Assembly: GCF_900104155.1 (NCBI RefSeq)
Contig: NZ_FMYB01000006.1
Location: 13,014-77,013, forward strand
Length of the DNA stretch: 64,000 bases
Reading direction: 5' to 3'
DNA from: Butyrivibrio sp. INlla16
GTDB taxonomy: Bacteria; Bacillota; Clostridia; Lachnospirales; Lachnospiraceae
Part shown: piece by piece, positions 41,859-50,832 of the stretch
How positions within the stretch are numbered: position 1 is the first letter of the stretch
Layout: each line of letters starts with the position of its first letter
The notes under the pieces: generated by a model
Databases searched by the model: none
The model's input: only the letters and a program-made list of their open reading frames with translations
What the model was told of the DNA's origin: nothing
Program-made: the position numbers and the translations under genes

Positions 41859-42938
41859 CTATTCGTGAACGTTTAAGTACACGTCTTCCTTGAGGTGGAA
41901 GCCACTCTTAATTATGACTTCATCCATGTTCTCAGCCGTGACGCTCACAGGGTCTATTTTCACACACGGAATCTCATAGGTTCCATCCGAAATTGTGCTA
42001 ATCTGTCCGCTCTGGGTGGTAACTTCCTCGCCCTTAGCCATCTTTACCGCTATCTCGGCTGCTGCCTGAGCGAGCTTCTCAATGGGCTTGTACACTGTCA
42101 TGAGCTGGGTTCCTTCAACGATTCTCTGGCATGCTTCGAGGTCCGCATCCTGTCCCACAACCAGCTTCTTACCGGCGAGTCTCTTCTCAGAAAGTGCCGT
42201 AACCACTCTACTTGCCAGGTCATCATTGCCGCACATTATCGCGTCGCACTCTATGACACCCGACATGTTTTTCTCCATGTAATCGGTTGCAAGCTCTGCT
42301 TTCCAGCCGTCTGCATAGAAGGTGTCGATGATTTCGTTTCCGTTCTCCTGCATGATTTCCTTGAAGCCCTTGCCAACCATCGGAACGTTGTTGTCGCTGT
42401 GAGGGCCGCACACCATGAGGACCTTTCCATCGGTAAGGCCGTTGTCGACAAGCGCTTGTCCCATCATCTGCCCGACCTTTTCATTATCGAAGGATATATA
42501 AAAATCGACATTGGAATCGCTGATCAGTCTGTCGTAGGCAATTACCTTGATTCCGGACTCTTTGGCCTTCTGGATGTTAGCCTTTACAGCCATGGAATCT
42601 ATGCATACGATAACGATTACGTCCATTCCCTTCTTTATAAAATATTCTATCTGCTTTTTCTGCTCCGAGATGTCGCCGTTCGCATTCTGAATGTTAACCT
42701 CGGCGCCGAGCTCCTTCGCCATCGAAACGAATACGTCTCGGTCTCTTTGCCATCTCTCGATTACAAAGGAATCGAAGGTCATTCCGATCTGTATTTTATT
42801 GTTGTCCTTTTTCTTTGTAATGTTTCCGCCGGACTCTTCTCCGGTACACCCACAGAGTGTGCAGGCAAGAAGGCATATGGTTAGAAGCATCGCACAGCTT
42901 CTTCTTAATATAGTAGTCAGTCTTTTAGTCTTCATCAT
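41859..42938 (-). CDS. XylF/ChvE-like sugar-binding lipoprotein in the sensor operon
   Basis: A 359-aa protein. The lipobox is CTLCGC with Cys near 30. The mature part opens NKIQIGMTFDSFVIERWQRD, followed by EYFIKKGMDVIVIVCIDSMA, KVIAYDRLISDSNVDFYISF and AIMCGNDDLASRVVTAL, closely parallel to the chvE product. It is encoded last in an operon with a kinase and regulator and has no permease. It may hand sugar to MmsAB or signal occupancy. Two start codons in tandem follow GGGGAAG. It ends 18 bases before the strong terminator. Confidence 0.9.
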   Translation of the reverse strand: MMKTKRLTTILRRSCAMLLTICLLACTLCGCTGEESGGNITKKKDNNKIQIGMTFDSFVIERWQRDRDVFVSMAKELGAEVNIQNANGDISEQKKQIEYFIKKGMDVIVIVCIDSMAVKANIQKAKESGIKVIAYDRLISDSNVDFYISFDNEKVGQMMGQALVDNGLTDGKVLMVCGPHSDNNVPMVGKGFKEIMQENGNEIIDTFYADGWKAELATDYMEKNMSGVIECDAIMCGNDDLASRVVTALSEKRLAGKKLVVGQDADLEACQRIVEGTQLMTVYKPIEKLAQAAAEIAVKMAKGEEVTTQSGQISTISDGTYEIPCVKIDPVSVTAENMDEVIIKSGFHLKEDVYLNVHE

Positions 42939-42954
42939 CAGTCTTCCCCGGTCG

Positions 42955-44565
42955 TCAGTTTTTCACCGGAGTCTTACCGTCCTTATATTCCGTAGGAGTT
43001 ACTCCCACATTTTTCTTAAAGCTTCTGCTAAAGTAGTTGGGGTCTGTGTACCCGCACATCGCGCAGATCTCCTTCATGGACATATCGGAATTGTCCAGAA
43101 GCTCCTTGGCCCTCTCCATCCTGACGTTTGTCAGGTATTCAATAAAGTTATAACCGCTCTCGTCCTTGAAAATCTTACTGAAGTAATAGGGCGAAATGTT
43201 AACTATTCTCGAGACATCGTCAAGGGATATATCCTTTGCGTAGTTGTCCTCGATATAGCGCTTTGCAGTCTGTATTGCGTCGTTGGACTTCTCCTCTTTC
43301 TTAATGAAAACATTCTTGCAGGCGGAGGAGATCTTATCGATAAACCATTCCCGCAGCTGCTGCGGCGTCTCCAGCGCCATGATCTCCGGAAGATAGTTGT
43401 TTCTTCCCTGGTAGTGGTAGGTCTGTCCGCCGTTTAAGTACATGAGGCGTTCAGCATATAATGAAAATTCCAGAACCTTCAGTCTCATAGCCATTATGTC
43501 ACCATTTTCAGCTGTCTGGCTCATCCAGTCCGAATATTTATTGGCTATAACAACCGCCTCGTCAACAGCCCCTTTGGAAACAGCTTCAAACAGCGTTTTT
43601 TCCAGATCGATCGGATATCCCTCATCATAGTCGCAGCTGATGGGAAGGTCATCCGCATGAGCGACAGTTCCGGTGGTAGCGATAAGAGCATTAAGAGCTT
43701 CATGGTAGGAATCGCCGAGTTCCCTTAATGGCTTAACTTTTCCTATTCCAACACGGAACTTGATGTCAGTTTTTTTCCTAAGATATCTTGCAAGGTCCCT
43801 CGCCTTGTCCACTGCCTCGGTCCTCTCCGCGTACTCCAGCTTATTATCCGGATGCGGCACCAGCACTGCTATTTTATTGGCCATTACGTTTCCGATCTTG
43901 CAGTCAAAAAATTCCTTTACGCAATCTCTTATTTCCTGATATTTACCGGAGAGCTTTACGGAACTTCCGATGGCGTTTGTCATGTGGTTGCCTTCCTGAG
44001 AGTCACCGCAGACTATCGCGAGCATATATCCGTAATTCTCATCAATTCCAAGTATCGTCTTATAACTGTCGATATCCTCGTCAAAGTGCTCCTGGAGCAG
44101 AATGTCGTAGATAAGTCCGTTTTCGATAATGGGCTCGACTGTCTCAAGCTTTTCTTTAATAAGAAGGTCGTTACTTCTCTTTTCCCGCTCACGATCGATC
44201 TGAGCCATCGCTTTTTTCAGCACTTCAATGACCTTCATCCTGTCAACAGGTTTGTTGATGTAGTCCAGAACGCCGAGTTTTATGGCCTCTTTTGCATAAT
44301 CAAACTTATCGTATGCAGTCATGATTATGAAAATTGTATTTGCGGAAAATTTCTTAATCTCTTTCATGGCTTCGATACCGTTGATTCCGGGCATATGAAT
44401 GTCCATCACGGCGATGTCGGGTCTGAAGCGCTCCGCAAGCTCTATGACGCTGCGTCCGGTCTTGGCAAACTCAATGTCACAGTTTGAGCCGAATTCCTTT
44501 TCGATTATGAATTTCATTGAATCAATGACGATACCCTCATCGTCAGCAAGCATGATTCTGTACAT
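42955..44565 (-). CDS. Response regulator, YesN/AraC type
   Basis: A 536-aa regulator. A receiver domain at 1-120 has the phospho-acceptor Asp in IAVMDIHMPG, acidic pocket ADDEG and Lys in YINKPVD. A middle region of about 300 residues resembles the linker of large YesN proteins. The C-terminal AraC-type DNA-binding domain has two helix-turn-helices: SLDDVSRIVNISPYYFSKIF and MKEICAMCGYTDPNYFSRSF. It is paired with the YesM-type kinase encoded just upstream. Probable targets are the chvE operon and possibly its own operon. Confidence 0.94.
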   Translation of the reverse strand: MYRIMLADDEGIVIDSMKFIIEKEFGSNCDIEFAKTGRSVIELAERFRPDIAVMDIHMPGINGIEAMKEIKKFSANTIFIIMTAYDKFDYAKEAIKLGVLDYINKPVDRMKVIEVLKKAMAQIDREREKRSNDLLIKEKLETVEPIIENGLIYDILLQEHFDEDIDSYKTILGIDENYGYMLAIVCGDSQEGNHMTNAIGSSVKLSGKYQEIRDCVKEFFDCKIGNVMANKIAVLVPHPDNKLEYAERTEAVDKARDLARYLRKKTDIKFRVGIGKVKPLRELGDSYHEALNALIATTGTVAHADDLPISCDYDEGYPIDLEKTLFEAVSKGAVDEAVVIANKYSDWMSQTAENGDIMAMRLKVLEFSLYAERLMYLNGGQTYHYQGRNNYLPEIMALETPQQLREWFIDKISSACKNVFIKKEEKSNDAIQTAKRYIEDNYAKDISLDDVSRIVNISPYYFSKIFKDESGYNFIEYLTNVRMERAKELLDNSDMSMKEICAMCGYTDPNYFSRSFKKNVGVTPTEYKDGKTPVKN

Positions 44566-44568
44566 TTT

Positions 44569-46044
44569 TTATACCTTCTCTAATGGTAGTCTTATGATTA
44601 CCTCGCAGCCTTTGTCCTTCCCCTCACTTTTAATGGAAAAAGCATCTTCGTTTTCAGCGAATATACGAAGTCTTGATATTACGTTATCCATGCCGATTCC
44701 GTTGTTGTCGTACTGATGCTCTTTTCTGTGCCAGCTTCCGCTGAGTATTTTGTCGATGTCCTCAGGTTCGATTCCCTTTCCGTTATCGGCTATGCTTATG
44801 CAGGCATTGTCGTCCTCGCGGTAGACGCGAAGGCTTATCACGCCCTTGTCCCCCATTTCCCGGATGCCGTGATTTACCGCATTTTCGACGATTGGCTGTA
44901 GTATCATGTTAGGCATATGAATTCCAAGAAGTCTCTCATCGATCTGCTTGTTGTATTTTATGTCTCCCGAAAATCGAACATTCAGGATTTGTATGTAGTT
45001 ATCAACCAGGGTTACCTCTTCTTTTACGGTAACCTCCGTGCCGTGGTTTTTAACATTATATCTGAAAAAGTCGGCAACTGTCTGGACATATTCGTAGGTT
45101 CTGTCAGCGCCTTCCATCATTGCGAGCTGGGCACCGGCATTTAAGGTGTTAAACAAAAAGTGCGGATTGATCTGAGCCTGCAGGTATTTTAGCTGTGCAT
45201 CCTTAAGATGTGCTTCCATGGTGAGCTCTTTTTCCTGCATCTTTCGCTCATTTTCCATACTGTCGCGGAGCCTTATGATGTACTCCTTGATACTGATGAC
45301 CATCTGTCCGAAGGCATCTGTAACTATACCGATTTCGTCGTGATATGGAGTCTCGGGAAGCTTGGTGTCAAAATTTCCGGCCGCCACTTCGTTTGCGGAA
45401 GCGGCAAGCTTCTTGAGAGGTCTTATCATCATTCCGACGATGATGGTGATACTTATGATATTTCCCATCATCACCAGCGACAGTACCAGGACGCTAAGTC
45501 TCTCGAAGGTTCTGAACGCCGCGGTCAGCTCGGTGTAGTTTTCTGAGTTACTGATGAACTGTTCGTTGTTCAGGCTTTCAATATACGCACTTATATAATC
45601 GTAAAGCTCGGTGGATTTTTCATAGAAGTTTCTGTATTTTTCTACGTTTCGTCCGCGCTTTGCTTCAATAGTCTGAGACACCTGATCGAGATAGTTCTCG
45701 GTCATGTTTTTGATGTTGCGCCTCATTCTGCTAAAGGAAAGGTCTGTCACTTTTCCGCCAAGCTCTTCCGAAAGTGTCTGCAGAGTCTGTGCATTTCGGT
45801 AGTAATTTTCCAGAGAGTCCGTGGTCTTAGAACTCAGATATCCGGTCATGCTGTCCTGAACTCCGGTCAGCGCCTCATTCAGCTCATTCAGCTGTCTGTT
45901 GTCCTGGTAGACCATCTCCATCTCCTTGGACATGCTGTTGATGCCGAAGATCAGGAAGATGTTTACTATAAAAATCAGGAAGTTTGCAAGCATGTAAATG
46001 CTGACGATTTTTTTCTGCAGAGGGAGGTTATAGAATTTATTCAT
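44569..46044 (-). CDS. Sensor histidine kinase, YesM/LytS type
   Basis: A 491-aa membrane kinase. TM1 is at about 12-36, followed by an all-helical extracytoplasmic region of about 140 residues, TM2 near 178-202 and a HAMP segment (IRPLKKLAASANEVAAGNFD). The phospho-acceptor His is in INPHFLFNTLNA, the family 8 motif. The ATPase part has ENAVNHGI, DNGKGI and GIGMDNV. The start overlaps the end of the membrane-anchored sugar-binding protein gene by eight bases, a sign that the two products work together. This matches the known XylFII-LytS-YesN arrangement of Clostridium beijerinckii. Confidence 0.94.
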   Translation of the reverse strand: MNKFYNLPLQKKIVSIYMLANFLIFIVNIFLIFGINSMSKEMEMVYQDNRQLNELNEALTGVQDSMTGYLSSKTTDSLENYYRNAQTLQTLSEELGGKVTDLSFSRMRRNIKNMTENYLDQVSQTIEAKRGRNVEKYRNFYEKSTELYDYISAYIESLNNEQFISNSENYTELTAAFRTFERLSVLVLSLVMMGNIISITIIVGMMIRPLKKLAASANEVAAGNFDTKLPETPYHDEIGIVTDAFGQMVISIKEYIIRLRDSMENERKMQEKELTMEAHLKDAQLKYLQAQINPHFLFNTLNAGAQLAMMEGADRTYEYVQTVADFFRYNVKNHGTEVTVKEEVTLVDNYIQILNVRFSGDIKYNKQIDERLLGIHMPNMILQPIVENAVNHGIREMGDKGVISLRVYREDDNACISIADNGKGIEPEDIDKILSGSWHRKEHQYDNNGIGMDNVISRLRIFAENEDAFSIKSEGKDKGCEVIIRLPLEKV

Positions 46045-47128
46045 CGCCGTCCTCCCTCTTCATAAATGCATCAACATTCTGATTGTTGATGAGGGTTACG
46101 TCAGCGGTGAAATACTGGCTGGTATTGCCGAAATGGTAGTAATCCGACAGCGCATCGATGCAGTATCTTCCCATCTGCTCTGTATCTATGGAAATTGTGG
46201 CGTAGACGATATTCTTGGAAATCGCGGTCATGATTTCTTCCGAGTTGTAATATCCCAGAATATTTACGTCTCCAACCTTGTTAAAGTCTACAACTGCCTG
46301 GTACGCGCAGACTGTATTCAGCTCATTCAGGCACACGATAACATCCGGGATGTCATCATTCATGAAAATATCACGAATAGACTCCTCGACCGAGAATATG
46401 TTTTTGTTGTCCACCGGTACGAGCGATATTGAAAACTCGGAGTCTGTGGCATTTTCCTGCTCAAGTGTCTCCTGAAGCGCAGAAATGATGATGTTCTGAC
46501 CCGAATCCCTGGTATCCGTATTAACAAGCACCGCTACGTCCGTGGTGGTGCGTCTTATGGCTGCCTGAGAATTGGCAAAATCATCACTTCTTTTTTCCTT
46601 AATAAGGTTGAAAATCTGTCTGCCGTACTCTCGTCCAATGTTGTAACTGCCGACACCCACGAAACTGAGTCTGTCCGAGTGCGTGCTGTCACTATAGAGT
46701 GTGACTACCGGAATCTTCTTTTCATTTGCTTCGTTAATGAGCTGTGTCATCTCCTCATTTTCACTGGCAAAGACTATGATTCCGTCAACTCGTGAAGCGA
46801 TGGCAATTTTCATAAGCTGCTCGCAGGTGTACTGTCCCTGGATGTTCTGACCAAGCAAATCCACATAGATATTCTGTCTCTTTGCCGCGTCAAAAGCGCC
46901 TTTATAAATAGCCTGCCAGAAGTCACTCTTGTAGTTGTCGGTGATCATGACATAGTATTTATCATACTCTTTTGCGTCCGAAGATTTCCTGTAATCTTCC
47001 AGATAAAAGCGAAAAACAAGTGCTCCTACCACAAGAGTCATTATGGTAAAGAGCACAGTTGTTATAAGTAAATACTTTTGATTATTAAGTTGGTCTGATG
47101 TTTTATCAGTTTTTTCCTGTGTCCCCAT
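46037..47128 (-). CDS. Membrane-anchored sugar-binding sensor protein (XylFII-like)
   Basis: A 363-aa periplasmic-binding-protein fold held by one N-terminal helix (about 20-42, LITTVLFTIMTLVVGALVF) instead of a lipobox. The domain opens DKYYVMITDNYKSDFWQAIY and has VDGIIVFASENEEMTQLI, VVTLYSDS and VIVCLNELNTVCAYQAV. This is the layout of XylFII, which senses sugar and passes the signal to a LytS-type kinase by direct contact. It begins 22 bases after livF, and I see no good ribosome site or terminator there, so its expression may depend on the liv operon or a promoter inside livF. Ligand unknown; pentose is a guess. Confidence 0.88.
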   Translation of the reverse strand: MGTQEKTDKTSDQLNNQKYLLITTVLFTIMTLVVGALVFRFYLEDYRKSSDAKEYDKYYVMITDNYKSDFWQAIYKGAFDAAKRQNIYVDLLGQNIQGQYTCEQLMKIAIASRVDGIIVFASENEEMTQLINEANEKKIPVVTLYSDSTHSDRLSFVGVGSYNIGREYGRQIFNLIKEKRSDDFANSQAAIRRTTTDVAVLVNTDTRDSGQNIIISALQETLEQENATDSEFSISLVPVDNKNIFSVEESIRDIFMNDDIPDVIVCLNELNTVCAYQAVVDFNKVGDVNILGYYNSEEIMTAISKNIVYATISIDTEQMGRYCIDALSDYYHFGNTSQYFTADVTLINNQNVDAFMKREDGDE

Positions 47129-47150
47129 ACGAAGAATTGTAGCAGATTAG

Positions 47151-47864
47151 TTAAGCGCTGCCAAGGTATGCTGCGCGTACCTTTTCATCTTCAAGGAGCT
47201 CGGTGCCGGTGCCTTCCATGGAAATTTTGCCGTTTTCTATGACGTAGGCTCTGTCTGCAACGTGGAGAGCCATGTTAGCGTTCTGCTCGATGAGCAGGAC
47301 TGTTGTTCCGGCTTCATGTATCTGACGGATGATCTCGAAAATCTCCTGCACTACGATGGGTGCAAGTCCCAGGGATGGCTCATCCATCATAAGGAGCTTG
47401 GGCTTACCCATAAGGGCTCTTCCTACAGCAAGCATCTGCTGCTCCCCTCCTGAAAGCGTACCGCCTTCCTGCCAGGAGCGCTCCTTAAGTCTCGGGAAAA
47501 ATCCGTAAACTCTCTCGATATCCTCCTCGAGGTCATCTTTTCTAAGATAAGCCCCGATTTTTAAATTCTCTAAAACAGTAAGGTTGGGGAAAATCCTTCG
47601 TCCCTCAGGTACCATCATGATGCCCTTTGATACGATGCTTGTCGGATCCTTGCCGGTGATGTCATCACCTTCAAAAACTATATTTCCACCTTTTGGCTTA
47701 ACAAGTCCCGATATGGTTCGAAGTGTCGAGCTCTTACCTGCGCCATTCGCGCCGATGAGTGTAACTATCTCACCTTCATTTACATCAAAGCTGATACCTC
47801 GAACAGCCTCGATGCCCCCATAGCTTACCTGCAAATTATCTATCTGTAAAACTTTTTCACTCAT
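47151..47864 (-). CDS. livF: Branched-chain amino acid ABC ATPase LivF
   Basis: A 237-aa HAAT-family ATPase. Walker A is GANGAGKSS, signature LSGGEQQMLAVGRAL, Walker B LLMMDEPSLGL. The family markers ISGLVKPKGG and VPEGRRIFPNLTVLEN are present. It overlaps livG by four bases (ATGA) and is the last gene of the liv set. With LivG it drives import through LivHM in the membrane of leucine, isoleucine, valine or related amino acids. Confidence 0.96.
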   Translation of the reverse strand: MSEKVLQIDNLQVSYGGIEAVRGISFDVNEGEIVTLIGANGAGKSSTLRTISGLVKPKGGNIVFEGDDITGKDPTSIVSKGIMMVPEGRRIFPNLTVLENLKIGAYLRKDDLEEDIERVYGFFPRLKERSWQEGGTLSGGEQQMLAVGRALMGKPKLLMMDEPSLGLAPIVVQEIFEIIRQIHEAGTTVLLIEQNANMALHVADRAYVIENGKISMEGTGTELLEDEKVRAAYLGSA

Positions 47865-48712
47865 TTCTCGTCCTCGTCTGCAACTCCCAGATATGCCTCT
47901 ATTACACGCTGATTCTTCTGAACCTCCTCGGGTACACCCTGCGCGATCTCGCTGCCGAAATCGATAACATAGATGTAGTCCGAAATATTCATGACGAGGT
48001 CCATATGATGCTCGATAAGAAATACTGTCAGGTCGTATTTATCACGGATCTGACGCACAAAATCAGCAAGTTCGTTAGTCTCCTGCGGATTCATGCCAGC
48101 TGCGGGCTCATCCAGAAGAAGGAGCTTCGGCTTTGTGGCAAGCGCTCTTGCTATCTCAAGACGTCTCTGAAGTCCGTAAGGAAGGCTCACTGCGAGTTCG
48201 TCCTTGTAGGCATCGAGTCCCTGCTCCACCAGCAGTTCCATGGTTTCTTCTCTCATGCGCTTTTCTTCTGCGAGATTTCCTCTGAAAATTGCGGAGAATA
48301 CGTTCTGCTTTGCATGCTGGTGCTTCGCTATGAGCACGTTGTCGAAAACTGTCATGCTCTTCCAGAGACGGATGTTCTGGAAAGTTCTTGCGATTCCGAG
48401 TCCGGTTATCTGGTCGGGTGTGGGTGCAAGCACTGCTTCCTTTGCATATTTGTCGGCATTTTCACCCTTGTAGGTCTTAGCCGCTTTTCCTGTCGGATGA
48501 TTTCTGACCATGGGCTTTCCCATGAATTCTATAAGGCCGTTCGTAGGCTGATATACTCCGGTAATACAGTTAAATGCTGTGGTTTTTCCCGCACCGTTAG
48601 GTCCGATGAGAGCGATTATCTTGTGCTCCGGCACTTCCAGCGTCAGGTTATTTACCGAAACAACGCCTCCGAACTGCATTGTTACATTTTCAAGTCGTAA
48701 AGCATTTCCCAT
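47861..48712 (-). CDS. livG: Branched-chain amino acid ABC ATPase LivG
   Basis: A 283-aa HAAT ATPase, slightly longer than LivF. Walker A is GPNGAGKTT, followed by FNCITGVYQPTNG; then ARTFQNIRLWKSMTVFDNVL, the LSYG-type signature as SLPYGLQRRLEIARAL, and Walker B LLLLDEPAAGMNP. The insertion ENADKYAKEAVLAPTPDQ before ITGLGIARTFQ is common in LivG. The typical C-terminal DFGSEIAQGVPEEVQ precedes the end. It overlaps livF and follows livM by three bases. Confidence 0.96.
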   Translation of the reverse strand: MGNALRLENVTMQFGGVVSVNNLTLEVPEHKIIALIGPNGAGKTTAFNCITGVYQPTNGLIEFMGKPMVRNHPTGKAAKTYKGENADKYAKEAVLAPTPDQITGLGIARTFQNIRLWKSMTVFDNVLIAKHQHAKQNVFSAIFRGNLAEEKRMREETMELLVEQGLDAYKDELAVSLPYGLQRRLEIARALATKPKLLLLDEPAAGMNPQETNELADFVRQIRDKYDLTVFLIEHHMDLVMNISDYIYVIDFGSEIAQGVPEEVQKNQRVIEAYLGVADEDEK

Positions 48713-48715
48713 AAC

Positions 48716-49912
48716 CTAGTGTTTCCTTTCTCTTTTTCCGGACAATACTTTCATGAGTCCGCTGAGGCTCAGCTCGTTGTTTCCCATTATGCCCTGTGAG
48801 AAGAACAGCACTATTACCATGATTACTATGGAAAATACCACCATTCTGAAGCCGTTTCTAAGAAGCGGCACTTTGAAGCCGCCAATGTACTGTTCACTGT
48901 CGAGGAATCTCAGCCACCACTCGGAGCATGCAACATAAAGGAATGTTGCGAGAATGCTTCCGCTTACTGAACCGATTCCGCCGATAACTACTATAAGAAG
49001 GATCTCGTAAGTCATTACTGAGGTAAACGCTTTTGCCTGTGCATTTGCAACGTACATTGCAAACAGTGCGCCGCCCACTCCCGCAAAGAAGCTGGAGATG
49101 ACGAACGAGAGCATCTTGTGTTTGAAAAGATTGATACCCATAGCTTCTGCAGCAACTTCGTCGTCGCGGATTGATTTAAAGGCGCGTCCGTAGGAGCTGT
49201 GAATCAGAAGAACTATGATTGCGATGCATACGGATGAAATAAGGAACGGAATAAAGGTTGAAAGTCTGACCAGTACGTTCCCCGAAGCATCGGTGATATT
49301 GAAGCTTGAGAAGGTCGGGAAGCCCTTGATCATGTTGGCTCCGTTTGTGATTCTTCCAAGCTTTTGCCACTGGAATATTGCACGAAGTATCTCGGCAAAG
49401 CCAAGTGTAGCTATTGCGAGGTAGTCGCTCTTAAGTCTGAGAACCGGGATTCCTATAAGATATGCGAAGAATGCAGCAACGCATCCAGCAAGGATAAGTG
49501 CTATGAAGCATCCGAGTATCATGCTGACAGCACCACCGGCTCCGGTCGTTCCGAAGATGGCACCAAGTCCGTCAATTATTGAGGATTTTAATGCGCAGCC
49601 TCCGAAAAGGTAGTAAACCTGTTCTTTCTGGTCTGCAGGAACTGTAAGTATTGCGTAGGTATACGCACCAAGAAGCATGAAGCCTGCCTGTCCAAGTGAG
49701 AACAGTCCTGTAAATCCGTTAAGAAGGTTCATTGATACTGCCACCAGTGAGTAGACAGCCGCTTTTTTCAAAACCGTAAACAGCGGGCTGGTGGGCTGGA
49801 ATACCTGCGGGAGTCCCGGAATCATAGCGCTTATGTTCTCCAGCAGTATTACAAGCAGCAGAAGTACTGCTATGAATATGTATGCTTTAAGATTAGATTG
49901 TTTTTGTTTCAT
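48716..49912 (-). CDS. livM: Branched-chain amino acid ABC permease LivM
   Basis: A 398-aa permease with about ten helices. Family features are NLLNGFTGLFSLGQAGFMLL near residue 62, RLKSDYLAIATLGFAEILR and the cytoplasmic loop AFKSIRDDEVAAEAMGIN. The insertion between about 95 and 130 (YYLFGGCALKSSIIDGLG) is a little longer than in Escherichia coli LivM, but such variation is common in Firmicutes. It pairs with LivH. The gene lies four bases after livH and three before livG. Confidence 0.95.
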   Translation of the reverse strand: MKQKQSNLKAYIFIAVLLLLVILLENISAMIPGLPQVFQPTSPLFTVLKKAAVYSLVAVSMNLLNGFTGLFSLGQAGFMLLGAYTYAILTVPADQKEQVYYLFGGCALKSSIIDGLGAIFGTTGAGGAVSMILGCFIALILAGCVAAFFAYLIGIPVLRLKSDYLAIATLGFAEILRAIFQWQKLGRITNGANMIKGFPTFSSFNITDASGNVLVRLSTFIPFLISSVCIAIIVLLIHSSYGRAFKSIRDDEVAAEAMGINLFKHKMLSFVISSFFAGVGGALFAMYVANAQAKAFTSVMTYEILLIVVIGGIGSVSGSILATFLYVACSEWWLRFLDSEQYIGGFKVPLLRNGFRMVVFSIVIMVIVLFFSQGIMGNNELSLSGLMKVLSGKRERKH

Positions 49913-49915
49913 AAT

Positions 49916-50803
49916 TTATACCTTGTCTGTGGCAGCTTCTCCAAAGAGTCCCTGCGGTTTGAATACTAGAATGATGATAAGGAGTGCAAAGGTGAATGCA
50001 TCGGAGAATACTGAAACGTCCCATGCTGAGGGAAGTCCCTTAATGATGGTCTCACAGATTCCGATAAGGAATGCTCCGATGACAGCTCCGGGAATTGAAC
50101 CAATGCCTCCGAAAACTGCCGCCACAAACGCCTTGAGGCCGGGCATTGCACCGGCCGTAGGCGTAATTGCAGGATAGTTTGTGAAAAACAGTATGGAACC
50201 GATTGCCGCAAGAGCGGAACCGATTATGAAAGTTGCGGAAATAACGTTATTTATCTTGATTCCCATGAGTCTTGAGGTCTCAAAATCCTTTGAAACAGCT
50301 CTCATGGCCATTCCGACCTTTGTGCGGTTTATGAGCTGTGTGAGTGCATAAACCAGGATAAGTACCAGGAATGGTGTTATTATAACTACCCATTTTGTCT
50401 GGGTTCCCGCAACGTTAACCGTGTCAGATAAAAACGGTATTGTGGGATAAGTCATCGGCTGTCCACCGGTAACATAGGTTGCGGTATTTTGCAGAAGATA
50501 GCTCACACCTATCGCAGAGATCATAACCGACATTCTCGGCGCATCTCTAAGAGGCTTGTACGCAGCCCTCTCAATCGTAAATCCTAAGAATACCGTAAGC
50601 AGTATAACCAGGGGCAGTGACTCTCCTATCGGCAAAGTTGCCGTGAAGTATATTCCCATAAGTCCTGCCACCATGAATACATCGCCGTGAGCAAAGTTGA
50701 TGAGGCGAAGTATTCCGTATACAAGTGTATAGCCGATTGCGATAAGAGCATATTGCCCGCCAACCGATATTCCCGAGAGCAATACTGAAATGACGTATTC
50801 CAT
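49916..50803 (-). CDS. livH: Branched-chain amino acid ABC permease LivH
   Basis: A 295-aa permease with about eight helices. It opens VISVLLSGISVGGQYALIAI, followed by GYTLVYGILRLINFAHGD, the LivH signature. The ATPase-contact loop is GMAMRAVSKDFETSRLMGI. The end FGGIGSIPGAVIGAFLIG and the tail ILVFKPQGLFG are typical. It lies 30 bases after livJ, consistent with one message led by the binding protein. Confidence 0.96.
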   Translation of the reverse strand: MEYVISVLLSGISVGGQYALIAIGYTLVYGILRLINFAHGDVFMVAGLMGIYFTATLPIGESLPLVILLTVFLGFTIERAAYKPLRDAPRMSVMISAIGVSYLLQNTATYVTGGQPMTYPTIPFLSDTVNVAGTQTKWVVIITPFLVLILVYALTQLINRTKVGMAMRAVSKDFETSRLMGIKINNVISATFIIGSALAAIGSILFFTNYPAITPTAGAMPGLKAFVAAVFGGIGSIPGAVIGAFLIGICETIIKGLPSAWDVSVFSDAFTFALLIIILVFKPQGLFGEAATDKV

Positions 50804-50832
50804 AAAACTATTTTCCTTTTACTTATTGTGTT

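Noticed and set aside
41895-42884. 329-codon plus-strand ORF
   Set aside because: It is antisense to the XylF-like lipoprotein gene, has no ribosome site and no recognisable domain. Similar antisense ORFs at 8155-8910, 28169-28855 and 10614-11195 were rejected for the same reason.
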